This document shows positions 1 to 7,472 of a stretch of DNA of 64,000 nt, piece after piece; positions within the stretch are counted from its first letter, which is position 1, and every line of letters begins with the position of its first letter. Source of the DNA: Roseiarcus sp963737365 (GTDB taxonomy: Bacteria; Pseudomonadota; Alphaproteobacteria; Rhizobiales; Beijerinckiaceae). A model generated the notes under the pieces. It was not told where the DNA came from. It did not search any database and saw only the letters and a program-made list of their open reading frames with translations. Location of the stretch: positions 1 to 64,000 of the forward strand of contig CAVTSD010000005.1 of NCBI GenBank assembly GCA_963737365.1, written 5' to 3'. The translations under genes were made by a program, and so were the position numbers.

Positions 1-163
1 TCAGGGGCCGACGCGGATAGGGCGGTACGAAAGGCCTCGAACTGACGGCTGCAAGCGACATAGGGGGTTCGCCTTGGAAATACGGCTGCAGCCCACACTT
101 AGTCTGTCGGTGGGGCGCCCAACAGGGCCAGAAGCCAAAATCTCCTCGCGCTGCAGCCTTGGA
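1..163. other. window edge, no gene recognised
   Basis: This stretch lies downstream of the recR stop codon. The open frames through it show no recognisable protein motif, and I see no RNA gene or clear terminator hairpin. It may hold the end of a gene lying mostly outside the window, but nothing supports that. Confidence 0.4.
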
Positions 164-769
164 TCAGAACGAAGTGCGCTGACGCATCGCGGCCGCGAGC
201 GTACCGTCATCGAGATAGTCAAGCTCACCGCCCACAGGCACGCCATGCGCGAGCCGCGTCACCTTGACGGGATAGTCGGTCAAGAGATCGATGATGTAGT
301 GCGCTGTCGTTTGGCCTTCGACCGTGGCGTTAACAGCCAGGATCATTTCGCTCACGCCGCCATCAGCGACGCGCCCAACCAAGCCCGATAGATTGAGGTC
401 GGAGGGGCCAACGCCGTCGAGCGCCGAAAGGGCGCCGCCAAGCACATGATAACGCGCCCGCGTAGCGCCCGCCCGCTCCAAAGCCCAAAGATCGCCGACC
501 AATTCGACCACGACCAGCGTCGTCGAATCGCGCCGTTCATCCGAACAGATCGTGCAGGGGTCGCGCGTATCCACATTGCCGCACGCAGAACAGGTCAGGA
601 TGCGCTCCTGCGCAACCCGCAACGCGTCCGCGAGAGGTCCGAGCAGCGTCTCGCGCTTGCGGATGAGATGGAGCGCAACGCGCCGCGCCGAGCGCGGCCC
701 CAATCCCGGCAGGCGCGCGAGAAGCTGGACGAGACGCTCGATCTCGGGCCCGGCGACGCTGGTCGACAT
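164..769 (-). CDS. recR: recombination mediator protein RecR
   Basis: RecR acts in the cytoplasm with RecO (and RecF) to load RecA onto SSB-coated single-stranded DNA at gaps. The 201-residue product has the full family layout: an N-terminal helix-hairpin-helix (LPGLGPRSARR, about residues 20-30), a C4 zinc module (Cys60, Cys63, Cys72, Cys75) and a Toprim domain beginning near VVVEL at residues 86-90. Its length is normal for the family. It is the last gene of the minus-strand block ffs-dnaX-ybaB-recR, an arrangement common in alphaproteobacteria, and starts only 7 bases past the ybaB stop, so it is probably cotranscribed with ybaB and dnaX. Confidence 0.97.
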   Translation of the reverse strand: MSTSVAGPEIERLVQLLARLPGLGPRSARRVALHLIRKRETLLGPLADALRVAQERILTCSACGNVDTRDPCTICSDERRDSTTLVVVELVGDLWALERAGATRARYHVLGGALSALDGVGPSDLNLSGLVGRVADGGVSEMILAVNATVEGQTTAHYIIDLLTDYPVKVTRLAHGVPVGGELDYLDDGTLAAAMRQRTSF

Positions 770-776
770 CCGGCCT

Positions 777-1097
777 CTAGAACGGCAGCTTCATGCCGGG
801 AGGAAGCGGCAGGCCTTCGGTCAGGGCCTGCATCTTCTCAGCCGCCACACGATCCGCTTTGGCCTTGCCGTCGCTGAAAGCGGCAACGATCAAGTCCTCC
901 AGCATCTCCTTGTCGGCGGGCGTCAAGAGCGAAGCGTCGATGCGCACGCCCTTCAATTCGCCTTTGGCGCTGAGGGTCAGACTGACCATCCCGCCGCCCG
1001 CCTGACCTTCAACTTCAAGGCGCCCGAGCTCCTCCTGCGCTTCTTGCAGTTTGGCCTGAACGGCCTGCGCTTTTTTCATCATGCCCATGATATCCAT
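777..1097 (-). CDS. ybaB: YbaB/EbfC family nucleoid-associated protein
   Basis: This is a 106-residue DNA-binding protein of the YbaB/EbfC family, which forms dimers and associates with the nucleoid. The N-terminus MDIMGMMKKAQAVQAK and the central MVSLTLSAKGELKGVRID strand region are typical. A longer reading frame begins upstream at 1163, but the start at 1097 is chosen because it gives the family N-terminus and is preceded by an AGGAGA ribosome-binding site at 1104-1109. It sits between dnaX and recR in the same direction, as in many bacteria. Confidence is high for the family; its precise cellular role is not settled even in model organisms. Confidence 0.95.
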   Translation of the reverse strand: MDIMGMMKKAQAVQAKLQEAQEELGRLEVEGQAGGGMVSLTLSAKGELKGVRIDASLLTPADKEMLEDLIVAAFSDGKAKADRVAAEKMQALTEGLPLPPGMKLPF

Positions 1098-1113
1098 GGC
1101 GCGATCTCCTTGC

Positions 1114-2901
1114 TCAAACTTCGTCGGCCGGGTCGATGCCGGAATCAGCGTAACCGACCTCATCGTCGACCTCGCCCGCCGTGGATGGCGGCGCGTCCGA
1201 GGAGGACGGCGCCTCGGGACGCCTCACGTCGACGATGCGGGCCCCTTTGAAGCGGTCAAGAACCTTCTGCACAAGCGGATGCGACGCGGCGTCGCTCGTT
1301 CGCTTGACCTCTCGCGCCTGGGCCGCCTCCCGCAACGTGCGCTCGGTCGAGCCAGGAACAAGCGCCACCATCCAGCGCTCGCCCGTCCATTCCTGCAGGC
1401 GTCGGCTCAGCGTCTGCGCCAGTCCGGATTCGGCTCCCTCCACCAGGGTGAAGGCGATGCTGCCCTGTTCGAAGCGCGCGAGCCGTATGTCGCGCTCAAG
1501 CGACTGGACAAGCTGAATGTCGCGCTTGGAGCGCGCCAGCGTGACGACGTCCTCGAAACGGGCGAGCCGAAGCGCGGCGGCGGGCGCAGGAGGCGGAGGC
1601 GCAGCCGCAACCGGAGCAGGCTCCGTGGCGGCGAGCCGCATGGAAGCACGCGGACCTCCGCCCCCTGACGGAACGGGAGGCGCATAACGCGGGCCGTCGG
1701 CCGCTTGGGTCAGCTTGCGAATTGTCTCCTCGGGGGTCGGCAGATCGGAAGAATATGCGAGGCGGATCAGCGCCATTTCGGCCGAGGCGAGCGGGCGAGG
1801 CGAATCCTTCACATCCTCCACGCCCTTGAGCAGGATTTGCCAAGCCCTCGCCAAAACCCCCACCGTCAGCTTGCCGGCGAATTCCCGGCCGCGTTCGCGC
1901 TCGACCTGGCTGATCGCGGGATCTTCGGTCGCGGCCGGGGCAATTTTGGCGCGCGTCACGAAATGGCAGAATTCGGCCAAGTCGATCAGGATGTCGGCGG
2001 CGTCCGCGCCGGCCTGGTGAAGCGCCCGCACGATCTCCAGCGCCTCGGCGATCTGACCTCTCATCACGCGTTCGAACAAGGCGACGACCTCGCCTCGGTC
2101 CGAAAGGCCCAGCATGTTGCGAACGGCGAACGCCGTAACGCCCGTTTCGCCCCCATGCGCGATCCCCTGATCGAGCAACGAAAGCGCGTCGCGCACCGAC
2201 CCCTCGGCCACGCGGGCGATCAACGCCAGCGCTTCCGGTTCGGCGGTCACCCCCTCAGCGGCGCAAATCCTACTCAAATGGCTGACCATCGGGCCCGCCT
2301 CGATGCGCCGCAAGTCGAAGCGAATGCAGCGCGAGCGCACGGTGATCGGCACCTTGTCGATTTCGGTGGTCGCAAATAAAAACTTGACGTGCTCGGGCGG
2401 CTCCTCGAGCGTCTTCAAAAGCCCGTTGAAGGCCTGCTTCGAGAGCATGTGCACTTCATCGATGATGTACACCTTGGTGCGCGCCGAAACGGGGCGATAA
2501 CGCGCGTTCTCGATGATCTCCCGCACATCGTCGATGCCGGTGTGGGAGGCCGCGTCCATCTCGATCACATCGACATGGCGCGATTCCATGATCGCCTGGC
2601 AGTGTAGGCCGAGCTCGGGCATGTCGACGCTCGGGCGGTCGATCTTGCCGGGCAAAGAATAATTGAAGGCGCGCGCCAGGATGCGCGCAGTTGTCGTCTT
2701 GCCGACGCCGCGCACTCCGGTGAGGATATAGGCTTGATGAATGCGGCTCGCGGCAAAGGAATTGGCGAGCGTGCGCACCATCGGCTCTTGGCCGACGAGA
2801 TCCTCGAACCGCATCGGCCGGTACTTTCGCGCCAGCACCCGATAGGGCGAGGCCGACGGCGCGGCTTGAGCTTCGGCAGCGGGGAAGAGCGAATCGCTCA
2901 A
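1114..2901 (-). CDS. dnaX: DNA polymerase III subunit gamma/tau
   Basis: DnaX is the ATPase of the clamp loader, which opens the beta clamp and tethers the polymerase cores. The 595-residue product has Walker A GVRGVGKT (residues 62-69), Walker B IIDEVH (146-151), the SRC-type motif VRSRC near residue 219, and a proline/alanine-rich linker (about residues 415-450) leading to the tau-specific C-terminal region. Only one clear cysteine (Cys101) remains where many DnaX proteins have a four-cysteine zinc module; I believe this reduced form is usual in this order, but that is from memory. The gene is followed by ybaB and recR and preceded by the SRP RNA gene. I could not judge whether a programmed frameshift gives a short gamma form. 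Confidence 0.97.
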   Translation of the reverse strand: MSDSLFPAAEAQAAPSASPYRVLARKYRPMRFEDLVGQEPMVRTLANSFAASRIHQAYILTGVRGVGKTTTARILARAFNYSLPGKIDRPSVDMPELGLHCQAIMESRHVDVIEMDAASHTGIDDVREIIENARYRPVSARTKVYIIDEVHMLSKQAFNGLLKTLEEPPEHVKFLFATTEIDKVPITVRSRCIRFDLRRIEAGPMVSHLSRICAAEGVTAEPEALALIARVAEGSVRDALSLLDQGIAHGGETGVTAFAVRNMLGLSDRGEVVALFERVMRGQIAEALEIVRALHQAGADAADILIDLAEFCHFVTRAKIAPAATEDPAISQVERERGREFAGKLTVGVLARAWQILLKGVEDVKDSPRPLASAEMALIRLAYSSDLPTPEETIRKLTQAADGPRYAPPVPSGGGGPRASMRLAATEPAPVAAAPPPPAPAAALRLARFEDVVTLARSKRDIQLVQSLERDIRLARFEQGSIAFTLVEGAESGLAQTLSRRLQEWTGERWMVALVPGSTERTLREAAQAREVKRTSDAASHPLVQKVLDRFKGARIVDVRRPEAPSSSDAPPSTAGEVDDEVGYADSGIDPADEV

Positions 2902-3026
2902 CGACGCCCTCTCTCGGAAAAAGGTCGATGGCGGAGCATTTTGAACTTCGTTTGCTCGATGAACCGCCGCTCGGAGGCAAAGGCGAACTACGCTCGCCTG
3001 GTCGCTGACGGCCCAAGCGCGTCAGT

Positions 3027-3120
3027 GGGAGGTTGGACAAAGACCCGCCCTGGCTCGTTAGGGCTGCTTCCTTCCGGACCTGACCCGGTTGGCGAGCGGT
3101 ACGTCCTTCGCCAACCTCCC
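3027..3120 (-). ncRNA. ffs: signal recognition particle RNA (4.5S type)
   Basis: The minus strand carries the highly conserved SRP RNA apical sequence GGTCAGGTCCGGAAGGAAGC (around 3062-3086). The ends of the RNA pair: GGGAGGTTGG (3120-3111) at the 5' end is complementary to CCAACCTCCC (3036-3027) at the 3' end. This defines a hairpin RNA of about 94 nucleotides, the size of the small bacterial form. The RNA binds Ffh and directs ribosomes making membrane proteins to FtsY. It lies directly upstream of dnaX, a common alphaproteobacterial location. Exact ends may differ by a few bases. Confidence 0.95.
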
Positions 3121-3176
3121 GCCGCCTATGTGGACCATGAGGCGGCGAGGCGCAAGGGGCGCGCTGAAGCGCCCGT

Positions 3177-3983
3177 TCACGCCGCCCTCGCCTGCTCCTC
3201 GACCATGGCCTGCGCAATTCGCGCGGTCGCGTCGTCAGCCGGGAAGAGCATTTCGAGCGCAAGCTCCGAGAGCGTCACGTCGTTCGGTGTGCCGAAAACG
3301 GTGACCGTGCCGAGGAGGGACATGGTTCCAAGGCGGGTGGCGATTCGCAGCGGCGTCGCCAGCCGCTCGGCGGCGCCGAAGTTCTGCATCGGTTCGCTTT
3401 CCGGCGGCGTCGGATAGGCCAGGACCTCGGCGAGCAGGCTCTGCAAAACCGAATCGCCTCGGGCGTCGATCTGCTGGCGAAGTACGCTGAGCATGTGGGC
3501 GCGCCACGCGCCGTAGTTGACGATCCTCGGTCCCATGCCCGCCGGATGTAGGGTGAGGCGCACGGCGTTGACGGGCGGGCGCATGAGATCCGCCGAGCAG
3601 CCCTCGTAAAGCTGGGGCAACGCGGAATTGGACATCACGATAGTCCAGTGCCGGTCAACCGCGAAGGCGGGATAAGGCTTGTGCGCCTGGAGGATGGCGT
3701 CAATCGCGGTTTTCGCCGCCGCCAAGGCCGCAAGCGAGCGCTCCTGAAAAGCCGGCGCGAAACCCGCGGCCAGAAGAAGCGAATTCTGGTCGCGGAGCGG
3801 AACCTCGAGATAGTCGGCGAACCGCGCGATCATCTCGCGGCTCGGTTGCGCCTTGCCGGTCTCGAGGCAAGACAAGTGCCGGGTCGAGCTCTCCGCGGCA
3901 TGGGCGAGATCCGCCTGCGTCATGCGGCGGCGCTCGCGCCATCGTCGCAGCAAAACGCCGAACGGAAGCTGATGAGCAGTCAT
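3177..3983 (-). CDS. XRE-family regulator with MmyB-like ligand-binding domain
   Basis: This 268-residue protein has an N-terminal helix-turn-helix of the XRE/Cro type (RERRRMTQADLAHAAESSTR, about residues 15-34, then HLSCLETGKAQPSREMI). A PAS-like MmyB-type ligand-binding domain follows (PAFAVDRHWTIVMSN at about residues 103-117, and VNYGAWRAHML). It is probably a cytoplasmic one-component regulator that binds a small molecule. It is transcribed away from the SnoaL-like and alpha/beta hydrolase genes at 4158-5378, and regulators of this type often control such divergent neighbours, so those two genes are the likely targets. The ligand is unknown. Confidence 0.85.
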   Translation of the reverse strand: MTAHQLPFGVLLRRWRERRRMTQADLAHAAESSTRHLSCLETGKAQPSREMIARFADYLEVPLRDQNSLLLAAGFAPAFQERSLAALAAAKTAIDAILQAHKPYPAFAVDRHWTIVMSNSALPQLYEGCSADLMRPPVNAVRLTLHPAGMGPRIVNYGAWRAHMLSVLRQQIDARGDSVLQSLLAEVLAYPTPPESEPMQNFGAAERLATPLRIATRLGTMSLLGTVTVFGTPNDVTLSELALEMLFPADDATARIAQAMVEEQARAA

Positions 3984-4157
3984 GGGGGGTCAAGCATAGC
4001 GCCGGGCATCGCGCAAGCTCATGACCTCCGAGGTCAAGGGCAAGCTCCCGCGCGGTCGCTTTTTGACCTGCCAAGTCATGGATTGCCGCGCCGAAGGGCG
4101 CGATCCTTCGGCCAACGAGAGGCTCGCATGCCTCGATCTTCAAGGTGGACAGAGACG

Positions 4158-4511
4158 ATGCTCGACGCTCAGGCGCTCGCCGACCTTTATGTCGCTGCAT
4201 GGAACGAACCGGACGCGGCCAAGCGCTCCTCCGCCATGGCCGCGCTCTGGGCGCCGGCTCTCGGACATAAAGGGACGCGCGGATATATGCCGTTCGCACG
4301 GCTCACCCTCACAGCTCCCGACAAAAACGCTGGGCGTGAGAACATTCGATTTCGCGCCGCCCCGAGCGCACGTGTTCGCGGCGACGTCGTGACATTCCGC
4401 TGGGAGATGCCGCTCGCGGAGAGCGAAACGGTGCTCGCGGGCGGGCTCGAATTTCTAATCGTCGACGACGACGGGCGCATCCTAGCCGACCATCCGTTCG
4501 CGCCCGCGTGA
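4158..4511 (+). CDS. SnoaL-like (NTF2-fold) small protein
   Basis: This is a 117-residue product whose beginning, ALADLYVAAWNEPDA, is typical of the SnoaL/NTF2-like fold, which covers polyketide cyclases, isomerases and many proteins of unknown function. The start at 4158 is preferred because it gives the usual short N-terminus before the first helix; an in-frame ATG at 4128 with GAGAGG upstream is equally possible and would add 10 residues. It lies just upstream of an alpha/beta hydrolase gene in the same direction (39 bases between), so the two may act together. No catalytic residues could be assigned and the substrate is unknown. Confidence 0.65.
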   Translation: MLDAQALADLYVAAWNEPDAAKRSSAMAALWAPALGHKGTRGYMPFARLTLTAPDKNAGRENIRFRAAPSARVRGDVVTFRWEMPLAESETVLAGGLEFLIVDDDGRILADHPFAPA

Positions 4512-4550
4512 GCGCCGCCGCTCCACTTCCTTCAGTCAAGGGGAATACCC

Positions 4551-5378
4551 ATGCCTTTCATCACAACGAGAGACGGCGTTCAGCTCTATTGGTGCGGGTG
4601 GGGAGCGGGCGCGCCGATCCTGTTCCTGAACAGCCTCGGCTGTACGAGCCAAATGTGGGACTACCAGATGACGGCCGTCGCTGACGCAGGGTTCCGTTGC
4701 ATCGGCTTCGACCGCCGCGGCCACGGTCGCTCCGATCAACCAGCCGGCGGCTATGACTTCGACACGTTCGCCGATGACGTCGCCGCGCTCGTCGGCCACC
4801 TTGATCTCGAGGGCCTGACCCTGGTCGCCCATTCGATGGCGGGCGGCGAGGCGATGCGCTACCTCACCCGGCACGGGAGCCAGCGCGTCGCCCGTCTCGT
4901 TCTGCTCGCGCCGACGACGCCGATGCTGCTCAAGACCGCCGACAACCCGAACGGCTTACCGTTCGAAGCCTTTGAGGCGTTGTGGGCAGGGTGGCGCCGC
5001 GACTACCCGAAATGGGTCGATGACAATTTGGCCCCGTTCTTCATCCCCGAGACCTCGCCGGCGATGATGCACTGGGGCGCGACCCTGCTGCAGACCTCGC
5101 TTCCCGTCACCCTCGCCTGCTCACGTGCGATGGTCGAAGCGGACTTCCGCGCCGAGATGAGAGGCATCGATGTTCCGACCCTCATCGTCCACGGCGACCG
5201 CGACCGCTCGGCGCCGCTCGAACTCACCGGCCGGCCTTCGGCCGAGCTCATTCCGGGCTCGAGGCTCCTCGTCTACCCAGGCGCGCCGCACGGCCTCATG
5301 TTCACCCACATGGATCAGCTTCACGCCGACCTTCTGGGGTTCATGCGCGAGCGCGAACTCCAGACGGCCGCGGCTTGA
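4551..5378 (+). CDS. alpha/beta hydrolase (haloperoxidase/esterase-like)
   Basis: This is a 275-residue alpha/beta-hydrolase-fold enzyme. The nucleophile elbow AHSMAGG places the catalytic serine at residue 95. The acid is likely Asp216 or Asp218 in VHGDRDRSAP and the histidine is His247 in APHGLMF. The GFDRRGHGRSD segment (residues 52-62) is typical of the non-haem chloroperoxidase/arylesterase branch, whose members mostly act as esterases or lactonases. It has no signal peptide, so it is probably cytoplasmic. The gene follows the SnoaL-like gene and is divergent from the MmyB-type regulator, its likely controller. The substrate cannot be told from sequence. Confidence 0.88.
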   Translation: MPFITTRDGVQLYWCGWGAGAPILFLNSLGCTSQMWDYQMTAVADAGFRCIGFDRRGHGRSDQPAGGYDFDTFADDVAALVGHLDLEGLTLVAHSMAGGEAMRYLTRHGSQRVARLVLLAPTTPMLLKTADNPNGLPFEAFEALWAGWRRDYPKWVDDNLAPFFIPETSPAMMHWGATLLQTSLPVTLACSRAMVEADFRAEMRGIDVPTLIVHGDRDRSAPLELTGRPSAELIPGSRLLVYPGAPHGLMFTHMDQLHADLLGFMRERELQTAAA

Positions 5379-5543
5379 TCGCGAACAAACGCAAATGATG
5401 CCGCGTGTCGCGCGTTTCGTGGTCATCCCGTCAACACGGCCGCGCCCATGCTTGTCCCTATCGAAGCCAGCGCGATTCCAGATTGCGCTCTGACATCCGC
5501 TGTTCCATCTCTGCCGCATAGGATGGAAGCAGCGAGGGTCCGT

Positions 5544-5963
5544 ATGACCACCGAACCGAAACGTTACACCGGCGGGTGCCTCTGTGGAGCGCTGCGCTAT
5601 GAGGCTAGCGGCGAGCCCATGGGCTCCGGCCATTGCTATTGCGTCGATTGCCGCAGGGCGTCGGGCTCAGGCTTCATCCCCTTCATGGGCTTTAAGGCGG
5701 ACGCCGTGCGCTTTACGGGCGAAGCCCGCGAGTTTCATTCGAAAGCGGCGAACGGCGGCGACGCGGTGCGAAATCGTTGTGCTCAGTGCATGAGCCTCGT
5801 GTTCGGCGGCGAGCTCGGCAAATCCAACTCGTATACGCTCTACGCCGGCTCGCTCGACGATCCGTCGTCCTTCCATCCGACCTTCGCCATCTTCGCCGAC
5901 GGCCATCCGGATTGGGCGATCATCCCGCCGGGCTTCAAGATTTTCGACCGCATTCCGGAGTAG
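5544..5963 (+). CDS. GFA family protein (CENP-V/GFA zinc fold)
   Basis: This 139-residue protein belongs to the family named after glutathione-dependent formaldehyde-activating enzyme. The zinc ligands are present: CLC (Cys12, Cys14), the cluster HCYCVDCRRASG (Cys31, Cys33, Cys36) and RCAQC (Cys79, Cys82). Most members have no proven reaction and the family name should not be taken as function. The start at 5544 is chosen because the preceding in-frame codons back to 5448 show no conservation and GAGGG lies just upstream. It follows the alpha/beta hydrolase gene after about 165 bases and may be transcribed separately. Confidence 0.85.
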   Translation: MTTEPKRYTGGCLCGALRYEASGEPMGSGHCYCVDCRRASGSGFIPFMGFKADAVRFTGEAREFHSKAANGGDAVRNRCAQCMSLVFGGELGKSNSYTLYAGSLDDPSSFHPTFAIFADGHPDWAIIPPGFKIFDRIPE

Positions 5964-5983
5964 CGCGGCTCAACGTGCTATTG

Positions 5984-6193
5984 ATGGAGCAACAATCGGC
6001 GAAACCCGAAAACTCGCCGCTATTCTTGCCGGCGACGTGGTCGGTGCGCCGCCTCACTAGAGCACAAGATCGGACGCTTGCGAGGCTGAGGGCGCTCGGC
6101 AGCGACTAATCGACGCGACAATCGCGGTCCACAATTGGGGGGGGTCGTCAAGCGCACTGGCGACGGCGCGCTGGTTTGCGCGGTCAAGAGACA
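5984..6193 (+). pseudogene. decayed class III adenylate cyclase fragment
   Basis: Three short pieces in different frames line up in order with the N-terminal half of alphaproteobacterial adenylate/guanylate cyclases. From 5986 the frame reads GETRKLAAILAGDVVG. From about 6050 a second frame reads RLTRAQDRTLARLRALGSD. From 6107 onward LIDATIAVHN is followed, after a run of G at 6137-6144, by VVKRTGDGALV. Frameshifts and a stop codon interrupt the sequence, and the rest of the catalytic domain is absent. This is a gene relic with no expected product. Confidence 0.75.
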
Positions 6194-6462
6194 CAACCTT
6201 CGTCCCGGCGAACGATCGTCGCGAATCCAAACATAAAGGAGCCCTTGCGGATCGCGACCACGAATGGCGAGAGGAGGTGGATAAACGGGCATCGTGTCTC
6301 GGCGCGGTCCTTGCCCCACCGTCGTCCGATCGTTGGCGCAGAGCACGCGTCGGCCAGGAACGATCTCGCCCCGAATGCCTGTGTCAAGCATCATTGACTT
6401 TGCGTCTTGCCAGCGTTGAAAGTTCTGAGGAATGGTCTTGAAGGCCTTGCGCGGTCCTGATT
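6194..6462. other. non-coding stretch upstream of bchG
   Basis: Between the cyclase relic and bchG no reading frame shows recognisable protein features. A minus-strand frame of 149 codons (6020-6469) crosses the relic and has no known motif. The stretch probably holds the bchG promoter, but I could not place convincing -35 and -10 boxes. Confidence 0.4.
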
Positions 6463-6492
6463 TGTCCATCCATCGTTCTCGATGGTTGGACA
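6463..6492. promoter_or_regulatory. 13-bp inverted repeat upstream of bchG
   Basis: TGTCCATCCATCG (6463-6475) and CGATGGTTGGACA (6480-6492) are complementary at 12 of 13 positions around a TTCT loop. The centre lies about 40 bases before the preferred bchG start at 6518. The repeat could be a leader-RNA hairpin or a dimeric operator. It overlaps the alternative start codon at 6482, which argues for translation beginning at 6518. Confidence 0.5.
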
Positions 6493-6517
6493 GCGTCGCG
6501 ATGATGGGGACGATCGA

Positions 6518-7441
6518 GTGAGCACAGAATCGAACGATCCCGCGGTGGCTAGGTTTCCACCAGCCTACCCTGCCCCGTCAGCCGTGCTTGAACTCTTGAA
6601 GCCAATTACGTGGTTTCCGCCGATGTGGGCGTTCGCCTGTGGCGTGGTTTCATCGGGCGTCCCGATCATACAGAATGGATATACGGCGCTTGTCGGCGTG
6701 ATCCTGGCTGGCCCACTCGTGTGCGGCATGAGCCAGGCGTTCAACGATTGGTATGACCGTCACGTCGACGCCATCAACGAACCGCAGCGGCCTATTCCGT
6801 CGGGGCGCGTTCCCGGCCTTTGGGGCCTTTACATCGCGGGTATCTGGACGGTTCTTTCTCTGCTTGTCGCCATGACGCTTGGAACCTGGGTGCTGATCGC
6901 CACCGTCGTCGCGCTCGTCCTTGCGTGGGCCTACAGCGCCCCGCCGTTTCGCTTGAAGCGCAATGGCTGGTTGGGAAATGCTGCCTGCGGGTTTTCTTAT
7001 GAAAGTCTCGCATGGGTCACCGGCGCCGCGGCGATGCTGGGAGGAGCTTTACCACCGGCTCGAGTCCTGCTGCTCGCCGTCCTCTACGGCGTCGGCGCGC
7101 ACGGAATCATGACCTTGAACGATTTCAAGGCCATCAAGGGCGATCGCGAAATGGGGATCAACTCGCTGCCTGTCCTGCTCGGACCGGATCGCGCCGCGCA
7201 GGTTGCCTGCGCCACCATGGCGGCGCCTCAGTTTATTGTGATCGCGCTTCTCATGTCCTGGGGCCGGCTTGTCGAAGCTAGCGTCGTCGTTTTTCTGTTG
7301 GTGGGCCAACTGGTCATGATGCGGCGGTTCTTACGAGGGCCGGTCGCGAACGCCGTCTGGTACAGCGGTTTCGGCGTTCCCCTTTTCGTTTTCGGCATGA
7401 TGGCCAGCGCGGTCGCCGTTCGCATTTTCACTGCGGCGTAG
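6518..7441 (+). CDS. bchG: bacteriochlorophyll synthase (UbiA-type prenyltransferase)
   Basis: BchG attaches the geranylgeranyl or phytyl tail to bacteriochlorophyllide a in the membrane, the last-stage step of bacteriochlorophyll a synthesis. The 307-residue protein has the first Asp-rich motif NDWYDRHVDAINEPQRPIPS (about residues 76-95), where NEPQRPIPSG is diagnostic of chlorophyll synthases within the UbiA family. The second motif is NDFKAIKGDREMG (about residue 201), and there are about eight hydrophobic helices. GTG at 6518, after GGGGA, is preferred over ATG at 6482, which lies inside an inverted repeat. The segment GFSYESLAW differs somewhat from the usual GLCYEGLPW. The next gene (7473) follows after 31 bases and is probably cotranscribed. 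Confidence 0.9.
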   Translation: MSTESNDPAVARFPPAYPAPSAVLELLKPITWFPPMWAFACGVVSSGVPIIQNGYTALVGVILAGPLVCGMSQAFNDWYDRHVDAINEPQRPIPSGRVPGLWGLYIAGIWTVLSLLVAMTLGTWVLIATVVALVLAWAYSAPPFRLKRNGWLGNAACGFSYESLAWVTGAAAMLGGALPPARVLLLAVLYGVGAHGIMTLNDFKAIKGDREMGINSLPVLLGPDRAAQVACATMAAPQFIVIALLMSWGRLVEASVVVFLLVGQLVMMRRFLRGPVANAVWYSGFGVPLFVFGMMASAVAVRIFTAA

Positions 7442-7472
7442 CTTCCGCTCCAACCCTTCGATCGAGAAAAAC

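Noticed and set aside
6020..6469. 149-codon minus-strand frame upstream of bchG
   Set aside because: It crosses the cyclase relic and shows no motif or ribosome-binding site.
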